Assembly: GCA_963712485.1 (NCBI GenBank)
Contig: CAVQID010000008.1
Span: 118,196 to 182,195, forward strand
DNA: 64,000 nucleotides
DNA from: JALORV01 sp963712485
GTDB lineage: Bacteria; Pseudomonadota; Gammaproteobacteria; Burkholderiales; Burkholderiaceae_F
Direction of reading: 5' to 3'
A model generated the notes under the pieces. It saw only the letters and a program-made list of their open reading frames with translations, made no database searches and was not told the origin of the DNA. Positions 63,404 through 64,000 of the stretch are shown here, piece by piece; the stretch's first letter is position 1, and every line of letters starts with the position of its first letter. Made by a program: the position numbers and the translations under genes.

Positions 63404-64000
63404 TTACTCCGTAAGCACATCCGCACCCTTCGGCGGCGTGAAGCGGAACGCATCGACGTCGAGCTTGGGATTGCGCTCGACCTTGCTGAAGACGAGCCGC
63501 GTGGTCTGCCCGAAACTGTCGACGAGATGCATGCCGCCTGGCAGGCCGTCGCGGAAGCCGATCTCGATGCGCTCGAACGGCGTGTCCTTGGTGCGGGGTT
63601 TCGCGAGCACCCATTCCAGGCCGTCGCGCGCACCCAGGTCGCTGACTTCGAACTCACGTTCGAAGTCGTTCGAGCCGAACAGGATCGAAGCGGGGCTGGA
63701 GGGTAACGCCGCCTGCAGCTTGCGGATCGTCGCCTGGTTGAGATCCTTGTCGAACAACGTCAATCGCTGGCCGTCTGAAACGATCAGCTGCTCATACGGC
63801 TTCTCGTAGATCCAGCGAAACTTGCCGGGCCGCTGGAATACGAACCGTCCGCTCGACTGCTGCGTCGCGCTGTTGCGCACGACACGTTGAACGAATTCGC
63901 CACGGGCGGTGGTCGTCTGCGTCAGAAGGCGCGCTTCTGATCGACGGACGCGGCGTGCGCCGACGATGCACATGCCGCAAGGAAGGTCACAACGACCGCG
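63404..64000 (-). pseudogene. lolA: Outer-membrane lipoprotein carrier LolA, 5' end cut by window, one frameshift
   Basis: The periplasmic chaperone that ferries lipoproteins from LolCDE to LolB. From the right edge one frame gives a signal peptide end (VVVTFLAACASSAHAASVDQ), then a base is missing near 63924. The other frame continues LTQTTTARGEFVQRVV, GRFVFQRPGKFRWIYEKPYEQLIVSDG, LFGSNDFEREFEV and ends KGADVLTE. Inserting one base restores a standard LolA. The start codon lies outside the window. In relatives lolA precedes rarA directly. Confidence 0.87.

Overview
The window is a high-GC chromosomal segment of a betaproteobacterium, most likely from the order Burkholderiales or a close relative. 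The evidence is gene order: fragments of the conserved betaproteobacterial string gph-ubiG-mtaD-ompA-gyrA-serC-pheA-hisC-tyrA-aroA-cmk-rpsA-ihfB-lapA-lapB-cysM, a one-piece tmRNA whose tag reads ANEDAFALAA, and the lolA-rarA-serS-tRNA-Ser block at the right end. No phage, plasmid, CRISPR array or intact insertion sequence is visible.

Layout. 1-7.3 kb: end of a PLP-dependent cysteine synthase, then cysM, lapB, lapA, ihfB, rpsA, cmk and aroA on the minus strand, with a small DUF2061 gene in antisense between cmk and aroA. 7.3-15.3 kb: a complete minor-pilin operon (fimT, pilV, pilW, pilX, pilY1, pilE-like) sitting inside the aromatic operon between tyrA and aroA. Its pilV is frameshifted in a 7-base homopolymer, and its PilY1 carries a long Cys/Gln-rich repeat block. 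15.5-21.4 kb: tyrA, hisC, a pheA with three indels, only the last ~34 codons of serC, and gyrA (Asn at position 83). 21.6-24.4 kb: mtaD, ompA (19 consecutive prolines) and an unknown secreted protein. 24.4-36.3 kb: an accessory block between ompA and ubiG with three membrane proteins, an arylsulfatase with its radical-SAM maturase, DUF202, a frameshifted SulP permease, envelope proteins and a divergent LysR regulator. 36.5-42.1 kb: ubiG, gph (frameshifted), a large DUF748/AsmA-like protein and ssrA. 42.4-45.3 kb: two tandem paralogous VWA lipoproteins. 45.5-52.9 kb: a CoA-binding protein, metY, a DUF2868/GTPase pair, a small lipoprotein, a GGDEF protein and a small membrane protein. 53-59.6 kb: tRNA-Ser(GGA), a solute:sodium symporter with its small subunit, a TPR protein, acs and tRNA-Ser(CGA), with an unusual repeat attached to both tRNA genes. 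59.6-64 kb: serS, rarA, an FKBP isomerase, a 222-bp inverted-repeat element and the 3' part of lolA.

Taken together, the core strands encode aromatic and sulfur amino-acid synthesis, translation and envelope functions. The insertions add type IV pilus tip assembly, organosulfate use and surface lipoproteins. At least nine small indels disrupt otherwise well-conserved reading frames (pilV, pheA three times, the serC remnant, SulP, gph, the symporter, lolA). Most lie in short homopolymers and the protein on both sides is intact, so sequencing error is a serious alternative to real pseudogenes. Calls resting on intact frames are firm; functional claims for the unnamed proteins are family-level only.
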